Below are positions 25,482-35,157 of a DNA stretch of 39,959 nucleotides, piece by piece. The DNA is from an uncultured Opitutales bacterium (GTDB taxonomy: Bacteria; Verrucomicrobiota; Verrucomicrobiia; Opitutales; Intestinicryptomonadaceae), in contig URJY01000021.1 in NCBI GenBank assembly GCA_900548275.1, positions 1-39,959 on the forward strand, read 5' to 3'. Position 1 is the stretch's first letter. The number at the start of each line of letters is the position of its first letter. The notes beneath the pieces were generated by a model. It worked only from the letters and a program-made list of their open reading frames with translations. It made no database searches and was not told where the DNA came from. The position numbers and the translations under genes are program-made.

Positions 25482-26759
25482 CTACTTTTTCTGTACGGGC
25501 GCGTTGCCCTTTCTGCGTTGCGGAACTTTCGGCATAAAGGGAACGGCCGTCGACGACTTCTTTGCGCCGAGCGTTTCCACGCCCGTTACGATTTCCATTC
25601 CGTCGGAGATGTCGGGCGATTCTACCGCCGTCCACGCGCCGTCGCCGACAAGCGGCTTTACCTTCACGGGCGAAAGCTTGCCGTCCGCGCCGCGAATCCA
25701 AACGCAGCGTTCCTCGGGTACTTCCGCGCCGTCGGCGATGTATTTTTCGTCGGGGCGGAAGCGGAGCGCGGCGTTGGGCACGGCGAGCGCGTTGTCCCTG
25801 CGGTCGACCTCGAAGCTGAGGTTCGCCGAAAGATACGGCAGCAGGCGCAGGCTCGAATTGTCCGTGGCGACTTCCACAACGTACGTTACGACATTCTGCG
25901 ACATCGTGGCGTTCAGGCGGATTTTCCCGACCTTGCCCGCGAACTTCTCGCGCGGGAACGCGTCGACCGTAAAGCTTACGTTCTGCCCCTTGCGGATTCC
26001 GCCGATGTCGGCTTCGTTGACCGACGCCCAAACCTCCATTTTGCGCAGGTCTTTTGCAATCGAGAACAGGCTGCTTGCGCTCATATTTGAAACGACCGTC
26101 TGCCCCACGTTCACCTTTCTGTCGATGACCACGCCGTTGACGGGGGCTTTGATTACGCAGTATTCGAGATTGCGTTTCGCCTCTTTCATATTCGCCTCGG
26201 CCTGCACGACGTCGGCATTGCTCTGAAGAATCTTCGCCTTGGCAACGTCGATTTCGGCGGTCGCCTTTTCCCACGCGGCAAGGTACGAATCGTACGAAGC
26301 CTGCGAAAGAGCCTCCGACGCGCCGAGACGCTGCGCCCGCTTCCAGTCGCGTTCCGCCTGACGCAGGTTGGTCTGGGCGACGATGAGGTTGGCGTTCGCC
26401 TGCGACTGCGCAGCCTTTGCAGCCTCGAGCTTTGCGTTTGCGCTGAGATAGTTCGACTGCTGAATCTGGTCGTCGATAAGCGCGATAACGTCGCCCTCGC
26501 GGATTTCCGAGCCGTAGTCGACCTCGCGCCCGTTCTTGTCCTTGCCGAAGGCGATGATTTCGCCCGAAACGCGCGCGGCAACGTCGACCAAATCCTCGGG
26601 CTCTACAGTGCCCGTGGCGTCGATTGTCTTCACGACGTCGCGCTTTTCCACCTTTGCCGTTTTGAACGAAACCGTCTCCTTGGCCTCGTTAAAAAATCCG
26701 TAATAAACCCCCGCGCCGACACACGCCAGCACCGCCACGATAATTGACAATTTCTTCAT
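25482..26759 (-). CDS. MacA-like periplasmic membrane fusion protein
   Basis: A 425-aa HlyD/RND-type adaptor. The N-terminal membrane anchor (MKKLSIIVAVLACVGAGVYYGF) is followed by a lipoyl half-motif and a long coiled coil rich in Ala/Gln/Lys (about 95-185). The second lipoyl half (VIKAPVNGVVIDRKVNVGQTV) and beta-barrel domains come next, and the C-terminal tail is basic. It bridges the inner-membrane permease and the outer-membrane channel. It is the first gene of the four-gene operon. A GGAGG sequence lies unusually far (about 13 bases) from the ATG. Confidence 0.93.
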   Translation of the reverse strand: MKKLSIIVAVLACVGAGVYYGFFNEAKETVSFKTAKVEKRDVVKTIDATGTVEPEDLVDVAARVSGEIIAFGKDKNGREVDYGSEIREGDVIALIDDQIQQSNYLSANAKLEAAKAAQSQANANLIVAQTNLRQAERDWKRAQRLGASEALSQASYDSYLAAWEKATAEIDVAKAKILQSNADVVQAEANMKEAKRNLEYCVIKAPVNGVVIDRKVNVGQTVVSNMSASSLFSIAKDLRKMEVWASVNEADIGGIRKGQNVSFTVDAFPREKFAGKVGKIRLNATMSQNVVTYVVEVATDNSSLRLLPYLSANLSFEVDRRDNALAVPNAALRFRPDEKYIADGAEVPEERCVWIRGADGKLSPVKVKPLVGDGAWTAVESPDISDGMEIVTGVETLGAKKSSTAVPFMPKVPQRRKGNAPVQKK

Positions 26760-26866
26760 AAAATAAAAATGTTTCCTCCGAGTCGAATTGGTTTAACGCC
26801 CCTAAAAGTCGGAAGTTTCAAAATAATGTGCAGGCAAGGCAACAAAATTCGGCGGCAACATTTGAA

Positions 26867-26895
26867 TTGACAGAAAACGCCGTTGTTCCCATATT
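26867..26895 (+). promoter_or_regulatory. Promoter of the HigA-like gene, start near the ATG
   Basis: TTGACA (26867-26872, consensus) and CATATT (26890-26895) are separated by 17 bp. The -10 box ends 7 bases before the ATG at 26903, with no Shine-Dalgarno. Confidence 0.6.
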
Positions 26896-26902
26896 GGTAA
26901 TT

Positions 26903-27184
26903 ATGAAAAAGACCGCAACAAAGCCGCGCGAGATTTTAGTGCTCGAAAAGTTTATGAAGGAAAACGCGCTGACGCGCAAAGACCTCGAGAAACAGCTCGG
27001 CTCGCGCTCGCGCGTGTCGGAGGTTTTGGGCGGCAAACGCCAGCTCTCGATTGCGATGCTCAAAAACCTCGTCAACAACTGGGGGATGGATGCGAACGAA
27101 CTTCTGCGCGAGCCCGCCAATAAGTCCGCACACGCAACAGCCGACTCGGGAAAGGGCGAATCCATCGTCTGGATGCTCGACTGA
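26903..27184 (+). CDS. HigA-like XRE-family HTH regulator without a partner toxin
   Basis: A 93-aa DNA-binding protein. The HTH lies in about 22-60 (LTRKDLEKQLGSRSRVSEVLGGKRQLSIAMLKNL), matching the HigA antitoxin helix region (GSRSRVSEVLxGKR). HigA normally sits beside the HigB toxin, but no HigB-like gene is found on either side: upstream is the divergent efflux operon, downstream a glycoside hydrolase. It may therefore be a free-standing regulator of one of these neighbours. It ends in TGA. Confidence 0.8.
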   Translation: MKKTATKPREILVLEKFMKENALTRKDLEKQLGSRSRVSEVLGGKRQLSIAMLKNLVNNWGMDANELLREPANKSAHATADSGKGESIVWMLD

Positions 27185-27228
27185 TTTATTTTGTTGCCCG
27201 CGCCAGTGCGGCAGATTAGTCTGCGCAA

Positions 27229-29742
27229 ATGAAACAAATTCTTTGCGCATTGTTGCTGTCGCTCTGCCTGCCGCTTTTCGGCGGAACCGGCAAACGGCAC
27301 ACTTACAGGGTAGAAACAATCGGCGGCGTTCCCATGATTACCGAAGACGGCAAACCCGTCCGCGCAAGAATGCTCTACGTTTCGCCGCCCGACTTCAAAA
27401 TCTTCCCGCCGCAGCCCGAATACCCGTTTGCCGAAAGGGAGGAAAAACAGTTCGAGCTTGTTTTCGCGCCGAAAGACGACATCGAAAAACCTCTGTTCGT
27501 TCCGAACCCCGTTCCGCGCGACGCGGAGTTCGAAATTTCGTCGCTCGAGATTTCGGCTGCCGACGGCGGAAAAATAGCGGCGACGGCGCGGCGGGGCAAA
27601 AGCGGCAAAATCTTCGAGTGCGGTTCGCTCAAGGGTGGCGGGAAATACGTTTTTAAAATGCGCGCGAAATCGGCGTCCGAAAACGGCGTGCTGCTCCGCG
27701 CGTATCTCGCGGGCGGGAAGGACAGGAAAGCCGTAAAGCCCGAACCGAAAATATACGTCGCCGAACAGGTGCGTCTGGCGCGCGGGGCAAACGTGGACTT
27801 CATAACATTCCCCGTCCAAGCCGAGGACTTCTTCGGCGAAAAACCTAACTACGAATTTCTCGAAAGAAATCTGAAAACAATCGTTTCGGCGAACCCCGAC
27901 GCGAGGATAATCGTGCGCGTGCGCTGCTATCCGCCGAAGAAGTGGTTCGACGAAAATCCCGACGACGTTCTGACGTTTTCGGACGGCAAAAAGAGCGACG
28001 CATTCCCGTCGATTTCATCCGAAAAATACCGCGCCCAGAGCCGCCGCGCGCTCGGGCTTATAATAGACTACGCCGAAAAACACTACGGCGAAAACATCGC
28101 GGGCTACCATCCCGCGGGCGGAAACTCGTGCGAATGGTTCTACGGGCAGTCGCACAAAAAGCTGCCGTTTTCGGGCTACGACAAGGCCACGGCGCGGGCG
28201 TGGAACAGGTGGCTGCTCCGCAACTATCCGTCGGATGCGGCGTTGCAAAAGGCGTGGAACGACAAATCGGCATCGCGCGAAACGGCGGCTGTTCCGACGC
28301 AAGCCGAGCGCGAAAGCCCCGTCTGCCTCATAAACCCCGAAACGCAAATGCGCCTCGCCGACTTCTTCAAGTTCTGGCAGGACGAAATGGTCGACATCGT
28401 GCTGCAACTTGCCGACGTCGTGCGGTCGAATGCGCCCGACAAGCTTTCCGTCGCATTCTACGGCTACACTCCGGGGTTTGCGGGCTGCTACAACGGTGCG
28501 GCGAACACGGGGCACTATGCATTCGGAAAACTTTTGCGCTCCGACAAAATCGACATCTACTGCGGGCCGAATTCCTACAAAGACCACTTTTTCGGCGACG
28601 GGCAAATGGCAAATACCGTGCCCGAAACAATCGCCCGCCGCGGCAGACTGTGGATTGAAGAGGACGACATCCGTACATACCTTGCCGTACAGCAGGCGGG
28701 CGAAAAGCCGTGCGGAATACGCGGCGAAAAAAATTTCGGCGAAAGCCGCAGCGTAATGTTCCGCTGCATGGCGCACGAAGCCGTGCGCAATAACGGCTGT
28801 TGGTGGATGGACTTGACGGGGCGCGGCTGGTTCGCCGACAAACGGCTTTGGGACATCTCGAAGCGGTTCGAAAAAGCCGAGCTCGATATGCTCGAAAATC
28901 CAAGCCCCTACAAGTGCGAAGTTGCGTTCGTTTTCGGCGAGGAAAGCGCGAATTTTCTCGCGCCGAAATGGGAGGGCGGCTATATGGCGTCTGAGTTTAC
29001 CCGCGCGCTGTACAACAACGCGAACAGGGAATCGATAGGCTACGGAACTTTCCTGCTGCGCGATTTTCTCGAAAAGCCGACCGACACAAAGCTCGATGTC
29101 TACAGTGTAGCCTACGCGCTGACGGCGAAGGAGCGCAAGGCAATCTTCGGGCGTTCCCGCAAAACCCCGTCGATATTCTTCTGGGCGGCGGGCTATGTCG
29201 ACCTCGACGGGCGCAAATTTTCGCTTGAAGCCGTCGAAGAGACAACGGGCTTCAAGGTCGAGAACGTGCAGGACGGCGGGCAGAATCCGCACTACATCGC
29301 AACCGCAATCGGCGAAAAATTGGGGCTTGCCAAAGACACCTTTTTGCACGCCAGAAAGCACAAGTTCGCGATTATGCTTTCGCCGATACCGCAGGCGGGC
29401 GACAAAATTTTGGCAACCTACGAAAACGGCAAACCCGCCGTTGTACTGCGCGGCAAAAACGTTTTCTGCGGGCTCGGGCTTTCGCCGAACGGTCTGTACA
29501 GGGCGATGTACAAAATTGCCGAAGTCCACGAATACGCAGACATTCCCTGTTCCGTGCGCGACAACGGAAAATATTTAAGCGTAGTGCCCGTCGACATTCC
29601 GAACGGCGAAACGAGAAATATCACGATAACCCCGAAATACGGCAAAAGTATTTTCGACGCAATTTCGGGAGAAAAGCTCGCCGAAAGGCAATACAAAACA
29701 ACCGCAAAGCGCGGCGATACATTCTTCCTGCGCGTGGAATAG
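27229..29742 (+). CDS. Large secreted glycoside hydrolase (clan GH-A/GH42-like)
   Basis: An 837-aa protein with a signal peptide (MKQILCALLLSLCLPLFGG). An N-terminal beta domain (to about 200) precedes a TIM-barrel-like region with candidate catalytic acids Glu302 (GGNSCEWFY) and Glu477/478 (LWIEEDD). Their spacing fits a retaining GH42-like enzyme. About residues 560-730 resemble the beta-galactosidase trimerisation (amidotransferase-like) domain (VAFVFGEESANFL). The exact family and substrate are not established. A weak promoter (TTGCCC 27194-27199, 17 bp, TAGTCT 27217-27222) ends 6 bases before the ATG. A terminator shared with a convergent gene follows. Confidence 0.7.
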   Translation: MKQILCALLLSLCLPLFGGTGKRHTYRVETIGGVPMITEDGKPVRARMLYVSPPDFKIFPPQPEYPFAEREEKQFELVFAPKDDIEKPLFVPNPVPRDAEFEISSLEISAADGGKIAATARRGKSGKIFECGSLKGGGKYVFKMRAKSASENGVLLRAYLAGGKDRKAVKPEPKIYVAEQVRLARGANVDFITFPVQAEDFFGEKPNYEFLERNLKTIVSANPDARIIVRVRCYPPKKWFDENPDDVLTFSDGKKSDAFPSISSEKYRAQSRRALGLIIDYAEKHYGENIAGYHPAGGNSCEWFYGQSHKKLPFSGYDKATARAWNRWLLRNYPSDAALQKAWNDKSASRETAAVPTQAERESPVCLINPETQMRLADFFKFWQDEMVDIVLQLADVVRSNAPDKLSVAFYGYTPGFAGCYNGAANTGHYAFGKLLRSDKIDIYCGPNSYKDHFFGDGQMANTVPETIARRGRLWIEEDDIRTYLAVQQAGEKPCGIRGEKNFGESRSVMFRCMAHEAVRNNGCWWMDLTGRGWFADKRLWDISKRFEKAELDMLENPSPYKCEVAFVFGEESANFLAPKWEGGYMASEFTRALYNNANRESIGYGTFLLRDFLEKPTDTKLDVYSVAYALTAKERKAIFGRSRKTPSIFFWAAGYVDLDGRKFSLEAVEETTGFKVENVQDGGQNPHYIATAIGEKLGLAKDTFLHARKHKFAIMLSPIPQAGDKILATYENGKPAVVLRGKNVFCGLGLSPNGLYRAMYKIAEVHEYADIPCSVRDNGKYLSVVPVDIPNGETRNITITPKYGKSIFDAISGEKLAERQYKTTAKRGDTFFLRVE

Positions 29743-29808
29743 CGGGCGGTCTGCGCGAATGCGCTACGGCGCGGAACGGATTCGGGGCTTGTCGGTAGCG
29801 AAAAAAAA

Positions 29809-29844
29809 GGGGTCGCCCAGTTTTGCGGGCAGCCCCTTTTTTTG
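29809..29844. terminator. Bidirectional terminator
   Basis: GGGGTCGCCC (29809-29818) pairs with GGGCAGCCCC (29827-29836), with an A run before and a T run after. It lies between the convergent hydrolase and SurA-like genes. Confidence 0.9.
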
Positions 29845-29900
29845 GAGAGATGGCGTCTGTAGACAGTGTCGGCGTTCGCCGAGATTTGCCCGAGTTCCGA

Positions 29901-30890
29901 CTATTCGTAGTATTTCACGAAAGCGTTGCGGCGCAGCCCCTCGAGCCACTTTTGGTATATCGCCTTGGCGTTCTGTTCGACTATCGTCCACTCGATTTTT
30001 TCGCGAACGTCGTCTATCGACTGAATGCCCTCCTTCTTTTTTTCCTCCACTTTCAGGATGAAAATCATATCGCCGATTTCCGTCGGTTCGGTGATTCCGC
30101 CGACATCGAGCGCGAAAACTTTTTTGTCGAGAATCGGGTTGAGTTCGCCCTTTTTGTACCAACCCCATTCGCCGCCCTTTGTGGAGCTGTCGTCCTTGCT
30201 GAAGCGTTTTGCAAGCTCCGCAAAATCCTCGCCGTTTTTGATGCGCTGCATGATTTCGGCGGCTAGCTTGCGGTTATCCTCGAGTGTGGCGTACATTCCC
30301 GTCTTCAGCGTGATGAGCCTGATGTTGACGCTCGCGGGCGAATACCACTGCGACTTGTGCGCGTCGTAGTATTCCTTGATTTTTGCGGGGCTGATTTCCG
30401 AAACGGTCTGGCGTTTCTGGTTTTGCATATAGCCCACGATTATGTCCTTTTCCTGTTCGGCGCGGAACTGTTTTATGGTGTTGCCCTGCGACTGCACGAA
30501 CTTGATGAATTCGGCGCGGTCGCCGTTGAACTCCTTGTTTACGTAGTCGTCGAAGTGCGTGTCGAGGTACGACTGCGGGATGCTCATTCCCTTCGACTTG
30601 AACTCCTTGACGATAAGTTCGCGGTCCACCATATTCTGCACGATTTCGCGGACGTAGGCGTTTACGCGGCTCGTAAATTCGAACTCCGAACGCGCGGCGG
30701 CGCGTATCTGCGGAATGAACGGCTCGACCTCCTTCATAACCTCGGCGCGCGTTATGATGCGGTCTTCGACGACCGCCAGAATGTTGTTGTTGCCGAGCAC
30801 ACGTTTGTTTTGCGAGCGCAAAAGCCCCTGTCCCGAAACCGCGCAGACGGCGAGAACGAGGGCGAGAAATGCGAAAAGTTTTGTCTTCAT
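29901..30890 (-). CDS. SurA-like periplasmic peptidyl-prolyl isomerase
   Basis: A 329-aa protein with a signal peptide (MKTKLFAFLALVLAVCAVSGQ). An N-terminal SurA chaperone region follows (VVEDRIITRAEVMKEVEPFIPQI, VNAYVREIVQNMVDRELI). A single parvulin domain lies at about 175-275 (VNIRLITLK, ELAKRFSKDDSSTKGGEWGW). It assists folding of outer membrane proteins. The ATG at 30890 overlaps the mfd stop (ATGA) and creates the signal peptide. The frame stays open 61 codons upstream inside mfd, but that part is not signal-like. It is the last gene of the parA-rnc-mfd cluster. Confidence 0.88.
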   Translation of the reverse strand: MKTKLFAFLALVLAVCAVSGQGLLRSQNKRVLGNNNILAVVEDRIITRAEVMKEVEPFIPQIRAAARSEFEFTSRVNAYVREIVQNMVDRELIVKEFKSKGMSIPQSYLDTHFDDYVNKEFNGDRAEFIKFVQSQGNTIKQFRAEQEKDIIVGYMQNQKRQTVSEISPAKIKEYYDAHKSQWYSPASVNIRLITLKTGMYATLEDNRKLAAEIMQRIKNGEDFAELAKRFSKDDSSTKGGEWGWYKKGELNPILDKKVFALDVGGITEPTEIGDMIFILKVEEKKKEGIQSIDDVREKIEWTIVEQNAKAIYQKWLEGLRRNAFVKYYE

Positions 30891-33800
30891 ATCTTTATTA
30901 TTGACGGAACTACGTCGGTTAAAAATTTTTCTATTTCGCGCAGTTTGGCAGTCGCGCCGCGTTTCGTCAAGCGGGGAAAACGTCCGTTCATTCGGAAGTA
31001 CTCGGGGTCTTTGCCGCCGCGCAGCTTGAGCTTGAGAACGTCGCCCTGCACTTCCGCGCCGAGAAAACGGCACGCCTCGACGCAGACGCGCACCCGCGCG
31101 ACTTTTATCAGGAACTCCGCAGGCTCGGGAATTTTTCCGAAGCGGTCGGACATCTCGAAGCGCACGGCCTCGAGCTCGTCGAGCGAAACCGCCATCGAAA
31201 GCCGCCTGTAGAAGTCCACCCGCAGCTGCGTCTGCGGAATGTACGCGGGCGGGATGTAGGCTTTGACCGTCTCGCCGCCGCCGCGCTCCATCTCGCGGAT
31301 TCTGATTTCCTGAAAATAGTTTTCGGTGTTCGAAACGTCCACTTCGGTCTTGTCGGCTTCGCCCATTTTCACGAAGTCCAAATCGACCGAAGCGCGCTCC
31401 ATCGACGGCGTTTTTTCGCCCTTGAGAAGCGCGACGCTGCGCTTTAGCAGCGAGCAGTAGAGGTCGAAGCCGACGCCCGCGATGTGCCCGCTCTGCTTTG
31501 CGCCGAGCAGGTTGCCGCAGCCGCGCAGCTGCAGGTCGCGCGTGGCGATTCTAAAACCCGCACCGGGTTTGTTGTACTGGCGGATTGCCCCGAGCCTCTT
31601 GCGCGCGCTTTCGACAAGCCCCGCATAGCGGTGCAGAATCAGCCACGCGTAGGCGCGGCGCGTGAAGCGTCCGACACGCCCGCGAAGCTGGTAGAGCTGG
31701 GCAAGTCCGAATTTGTCCGCGCCCTCGATGACAATCGTGTTGCAGTTGGGTATGTCCAAGCCAGACTCTATTATCGTGGTGCATACCAAAATGTCGTATT
31801 TGCCGTCGACGAATTTCGACATCAGTTTTTCAAGCGCGTTCTCGCCCATCTGCCCGTGCCCGACGGCAATGCACGCCTCGGGAAACATTGCGCGGAGCTT
31901 GTCGGCGGTCGCGTCGATTGTCGAAACGCGGTTGTGCAGATAGAAAACCTGACCGTTGCGGGCAAGCTCGCGCCCGACAGCCTCGCGTATCGTTTCGTCG
32001 GAATACTCGCGCACGATTGTCTCCACGGGGAAGCGGTTCTTGGGCGGCGTTTCCATAAGGCTTATCGTGCGCGCGCCCATCATCGCAAAATAGAGCGTGC
32101 GGGGGATTGGCGTTGCGCTCATCGAAAGCACGTCCACACCCTCGCGCATCCGTTTGATGCGCTCCTTGTGTTTTACGCCGAAACGGTGTTCCTCGTCGAT
32201 TACGAGCAGCCCGAGATCCCTGAAAACTACGTCGTCGGCAAGGAGCGCGTGGGTGCCGATTACTATGTCGATGCGTCCCGATGCGAGCTGCGACTTTATC
32301 TCCGCCGCCTCGCCGCGCGTCCTGAAGCGCGAGAGCATTTCGACGACAATCGGATACCCCGCGAAACGCTCGCGGAAATTCCTGAAATGCTGTTGGCACA
32401 GAATCGTCGTCGGGCAGAGAATCGCAACCTGCTTGCCGTCCATCGCGCACTTGAACGCCGCGCGCATCGCAACCTCGGTCTTGCCGAAACCGACGTCGGC
32501 GCAAAGAAGCCTGTCCATCGGCTTGGGGCTTTCCATATCGCTCTTGACTTCGTCGATTGCCCGAAGCTGGTCGGGCGTTTCGGTGTAGGGGAAGGCATCG
32601 TCGAACTCGCGCTGCCACTGGGTATCCTCCGAAAAGGCGTGCCCGTCGGCAAGCTCGCGGCGCGACTGCATTTCGAGAAGCTCCGCGGCGTAGTCGAACG
32701 CGGCCGTCTCCGCCGCCGACTTCACCTTCACCCACGACTTGGAATCAAGTTTTGCCAGTTTCGGATGTTTTTTATCCAAACCTATGTACCTGCTCAAAAG
32801 GTACGATTTGTGGAGCGGCAGATACAGAACGGCTTCGTCCTCGAACTCGAGCTTTATGGCCTCCTCTTTTTTCCCGCCGAAATCAAGCTTCACAACGCCG
32901 TGGTATCGGCACACGCCGTGCCCCAAGTGCACGACATAGTCGCCCTCGCCGAGCTCGGAGAAATCGAGAAGCTGGTCGACCTGCGCGCGGTGCGAGAACA
33001 TCCTGCGGCGCGGCTCGAGCTCTATCTTCGCGCGCCTGCCGAAGAACTCGCGCACGCCCACAAACGCCGCGCCCTTTGCGTCGGGCGAAAGTATTTTCCA
33101 GTCGGGGCGGACATCGGAAAAACGCGCAATCACGAAACCCGAACCGAAGGAGTCGGAAACGAATTTGCAGTCGAATTTTACGCGGGCGTCGGCGAACATC
33201 CGCCTTGCAATCTCCCTGTCTCCGTCGCCGTCGACTGCGATGAATACGTCTATGCCGTCGTCGCGCCACTGCCCGATTTTCCGCACGAACTTCTCGCGGA
33301 TTTTCGTCTCCGACTCGAAACGCTCCGCGCCCACGCCCGAAACGAAATCGGCGGAGGCAACGGGCAGCTCTTCGCAGGCGAAACGGCGGCGCGTTGCGTC
33401 GGCGAACATTTCGCCCGTAAAATCGACGTCGGCAATCGCGGCGCAACGCTCGTTGCGGTCGAACACGCGCTTGAAACTGCGCGCGCAAAAAGACAAATCC
33501 TCGGGGTACGAAAACAGCTCCGAAAACTTCGACTCGAGCACCGCGGGCGCAAAAAATATCCACTCGGCGACGCCGTTTTTCTTGGGAAGATAGTCGGCTG
33601 CGTTGCACTCGCCGAGCGTTTCGGAATCGGGAACGGCGTCGAGCCTTATGCGCTCGAGCCTGTCGTCGGCAAGCTGCGTGTCGGGATTAAACGCGCGGAC
33701 GGACTCCACCTCGTCGCCGAAAAAATCGAGCCTTACGGGGAACTGCGAAGCCGTCGGATAAATGTCGACCACGCCGCCGCGCACGGAAAACTGACCGGGG

Positions 33801-34273
33801 CTTTCGCACAAAACTTCGTCGTAATAGCCGAAATCTACAAGCTTTTCGCGCAGGCTTTCAATCGAAATTTCCGTCCCTTTTGCGATTTCGAAACTGCGCG
33901 AAAGCTTCGGCGCGGGCGCATTGTCGAAAAAAGTCTCGGGCGTGCAGAGAACGATTGTTCTGCGGTGCACGGAATCGGACTCGGCGATTGCGTTGAGCGC
34001 GCCCGTGCGCTCGCACAGCGCGTCGAAACCGCCCGCGTCGGCGCGAACCGTCGACGTGCGCGGCGGCATAACCTTCACCGAATACGCCGCGCCCGAAAGC
34101 GACAGAAAATACTTCAGACGCGAATACACAAGCTCGCATTCCGAAAATGTCTCGAAAAAGACGATACTCAAGCCGTCGCCCCTCGAAACGACGGCAGACA
34201 ACGCCGCCGCATACGCCGAACGCGCAACGTCGGCGTAGAACTCCCTTTTGCCTGTGGGTTTTGCCCGAAACAT
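30887..34273 (-). CDS. mfd: Transcription-repair coupling factor Mfd
   Basis: A 1128-aa DNA translocase that pushes stalled RNA polymerase off damaged DNA and recruits UvrA. It has a degenerate UvrB-like N-terminal part (to about 340) and the RNA polymerase-interacting domain (GDYVVHLGHGVCRYHG). Walker A GFGKT with Lys598, DEEH at 693-696 and the TRG/helicase C region (GRVGRF) follow, then the C-terminal D7 domain. It is full length. The stop TGA overlaps the next ATG. It lies 46 bp after rnc. Confidence 0.97.
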   Translation of the reverse strand: MFRAKPTGKREFYADVARSAYAAALSAVVSRGDGLSIVFFETFSECELVYSRLKYFLSLSGAAYSVKVMPPRTSTVRADAGGFDALCERTGALNAIAESDSVHRRTIVLCTPETFFDNAPAPKLSRSFEIAKGTEISIESLREKLVDFGYYDEVLCESPGQFSVRGGVVDIYPTASQFPVRLDFFGDEVESVRAFNPDTQLADDRLERIRLDAVPDSETLGECNAADYLPKKNGVAEWIFFAPAVLESKFSELFSYPEDLSFCARSFKRVFDRNERCAAIADVDFTGEMFADATRRRFACEELPVASADFVSGVGAERFESETKIREKFVRKIGQWRDDGIDVFIAVDGDGDREIARRMFADARVKFDCKFVSDSFGSGFVIARFSDVRPDWKILSPDAKGAAFVGVREFFGRRAKIELEPRRRMFSHRAQVDQLLDFSELGEGDYVVHLGHGVCRYHGVVKLDFGGKKEEAIKLEFEDEAVLYLPLHKSYLLSRYIGLDKKHPKLAKLDSKSWVKVKSAAETAAFDYAAELLEMQSRRELADGHAFSEDTQWQREFDDAFPYTETPDQLRAIDEVKSDMESPKPMDRLLCADVGFGKTEVAMRAAFKCAMDGKQVAILCPTTILCQQHFRNFRERFAGYPIVVEMLSRFRTRGEAAEIKSQLASGRIDIVIGTHALLADDVVFRDLGLLVIDEEHRFGVKHKERIKRMREGVDVLSMSATPIPRTLYFAMMGARTISLMETPPKNRFPVETIVREYSDETIREAVGRELARNGQVFYLHNRVSTIDATADKLRAMFPEACIAVGHGQMGENALEKLMSKFVDGKYDILVCTTIIESGLDIPNCNTIVIEGADKFGLAQLYQLRGRVGRFTRRAYAWLILHRYAGLVESARKRLGAIRQYNKPGAGFRIATRDLQLRGCGNLLGAKQSGHIAGVGFDLYCSLLKRSVALLKGEKTPSMERASVDLDFVKMGEADKTEVDVSNTENYFQEIRIREMERGGGETVKAYIPPAYIPQTQLRVDFYRRLSMAVSLDELEAVRFEMSDRFGKIPEPAEFLIKVARVRVCVEACRFLGAEVQGDVLKLKLRGGKDPEYFRMNGRFPRLTKRGATAKLREIEKFLTDVVPSIIKI

Positions 34274-34319
34274 TATTTATGCTTTCGACCCCGACGCCGC
34301 GCTTTTGTTTCGCCCTAAT

Positions 34320-35156
34320 TTATTCACCGCTTCCGTCGTCGGACGGTTTCGCCTGCGCGTCGGCTTCGGCGCGGGCGGCGTAGTCTTTGAGGGCAATTTT
34401 CGCCGCCTTTGTCTCGGCGGATTTTTTGGAACTCGAACAGGCGCGGGCGAGCGGCTCGCCGTTGACGCTTACTTCGACTTCGAAAACCTTTCTGTGGTCG
34501 GGCCCGCTCTGCGAAACGAGCGCATAGGAAACGGTGTCGCCGCGCTTTGCGGCAATCTCCTGCATCGCGCCCTTCGGATTTTGCGACTGCACAAGCGTGG
34601 GCAACTCTTCGAGCTTGCGCTTGTACCACGATAGCACGACGGAATGCACCGTCTCGAAATCCGAATCCAAAAATATCGCACCTACAACCGCCTCGAACGC
34701 GTCCTCGGCGGAAGACGCGCTTTCGCGGATGTCGTCCGCGCCCTTCGGCAGAATCAGACACTGCGGAATGCCGAGCGAGCGCGAAAGCTCGGTCAAAAAC
34801 GACCCCTGCGTAAGGGCGATTCTGACTTTCGTAAGCTTGCCCTCGTCGTCGTCCTCGAACTTTTTGAAAACGGTGTCGGTGATGACGGACTGCAAGACGG
34901 CGTCGCCCAAAAACTCGAGCCGCTGGTTGGAGCGCACCTTCTTTTCGAAACCCACCGAACACGGGTGCGTCAAAGCCTCGCGCAGAATGGATTCGTCCCT
35001 GAACTTGTACCCGAGCGATTTCTCGAGCGCGGCAAACGACTGAGTGCGCACGCGTTCCGCCGATTTTCCGCGGTCGCGCTTGGCACGCTTCATCGCCTTC
35101 GCCCGCTTTGCCACGGACGGCTTGAAAATGGTCTTGATGTACTTTTTCAGTTCCAT
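34320..35156 (-). CDS. rnc: Ribonuclease III
   Basis: A 278-aa double-strand-specific RNase. It has the signature NQRLEFLGDAVL (77-88) with catalytic Glu81 and Asp85, and the second pair Asp152/Glu155 (EDAFEAVVGAIF). The C-terminal dsRNA-binding domain begins near 193 (NPKGAMQEIAAKRG). A 40-residue Lys/Arg-rich N-terminal extension precedes the usual start; it is kept because the ATG at 35156 lies 1 base after the parA stop. An acidic/polar tail closes the protein. Confidence 0.96.
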   Translation of the reverse strand: MELKKYIKTIFKPSVAKRAKAMKRAKRDRGKSAERVRTQSFAALEKSLGYKFRDESILREALTHPCSVGFEKKVRSNQRLEFLGDAVLQSVITDTVFKKFEDDDEGKLTKVRIALTQGSFLTELSRSLGIPQCLILPKGADDIRESASSAEDAFEAVVGAIFLDSDFETVHSVVLSWYKRKLEELPTLVQSQNPKGAMQEIAAKRGDTVSYALVSQSGPDHRKVFEVEVSVNGEPLARACSSSKKSAETKAAKIALKDYAARAEADAQAKPSDDGSGE

Positions 35157-35157
35157 T

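Noticed and set aside
26828..27184. A complete HigBA toxin-antitoxin pair
   Set aside because: No RelE/HigB-like gene on either side; the open frame before the HTH start is noncoding-like.
31484..34318. A 944-codon open frame on the plus strand opposite mfd
   Set aside because: It is the antisense shadow of a GC-rich gene; mfd is unmistakable on the minus strand. The same applies to long plus-strand frames opposite ahcY, metK and the efflux OMF.
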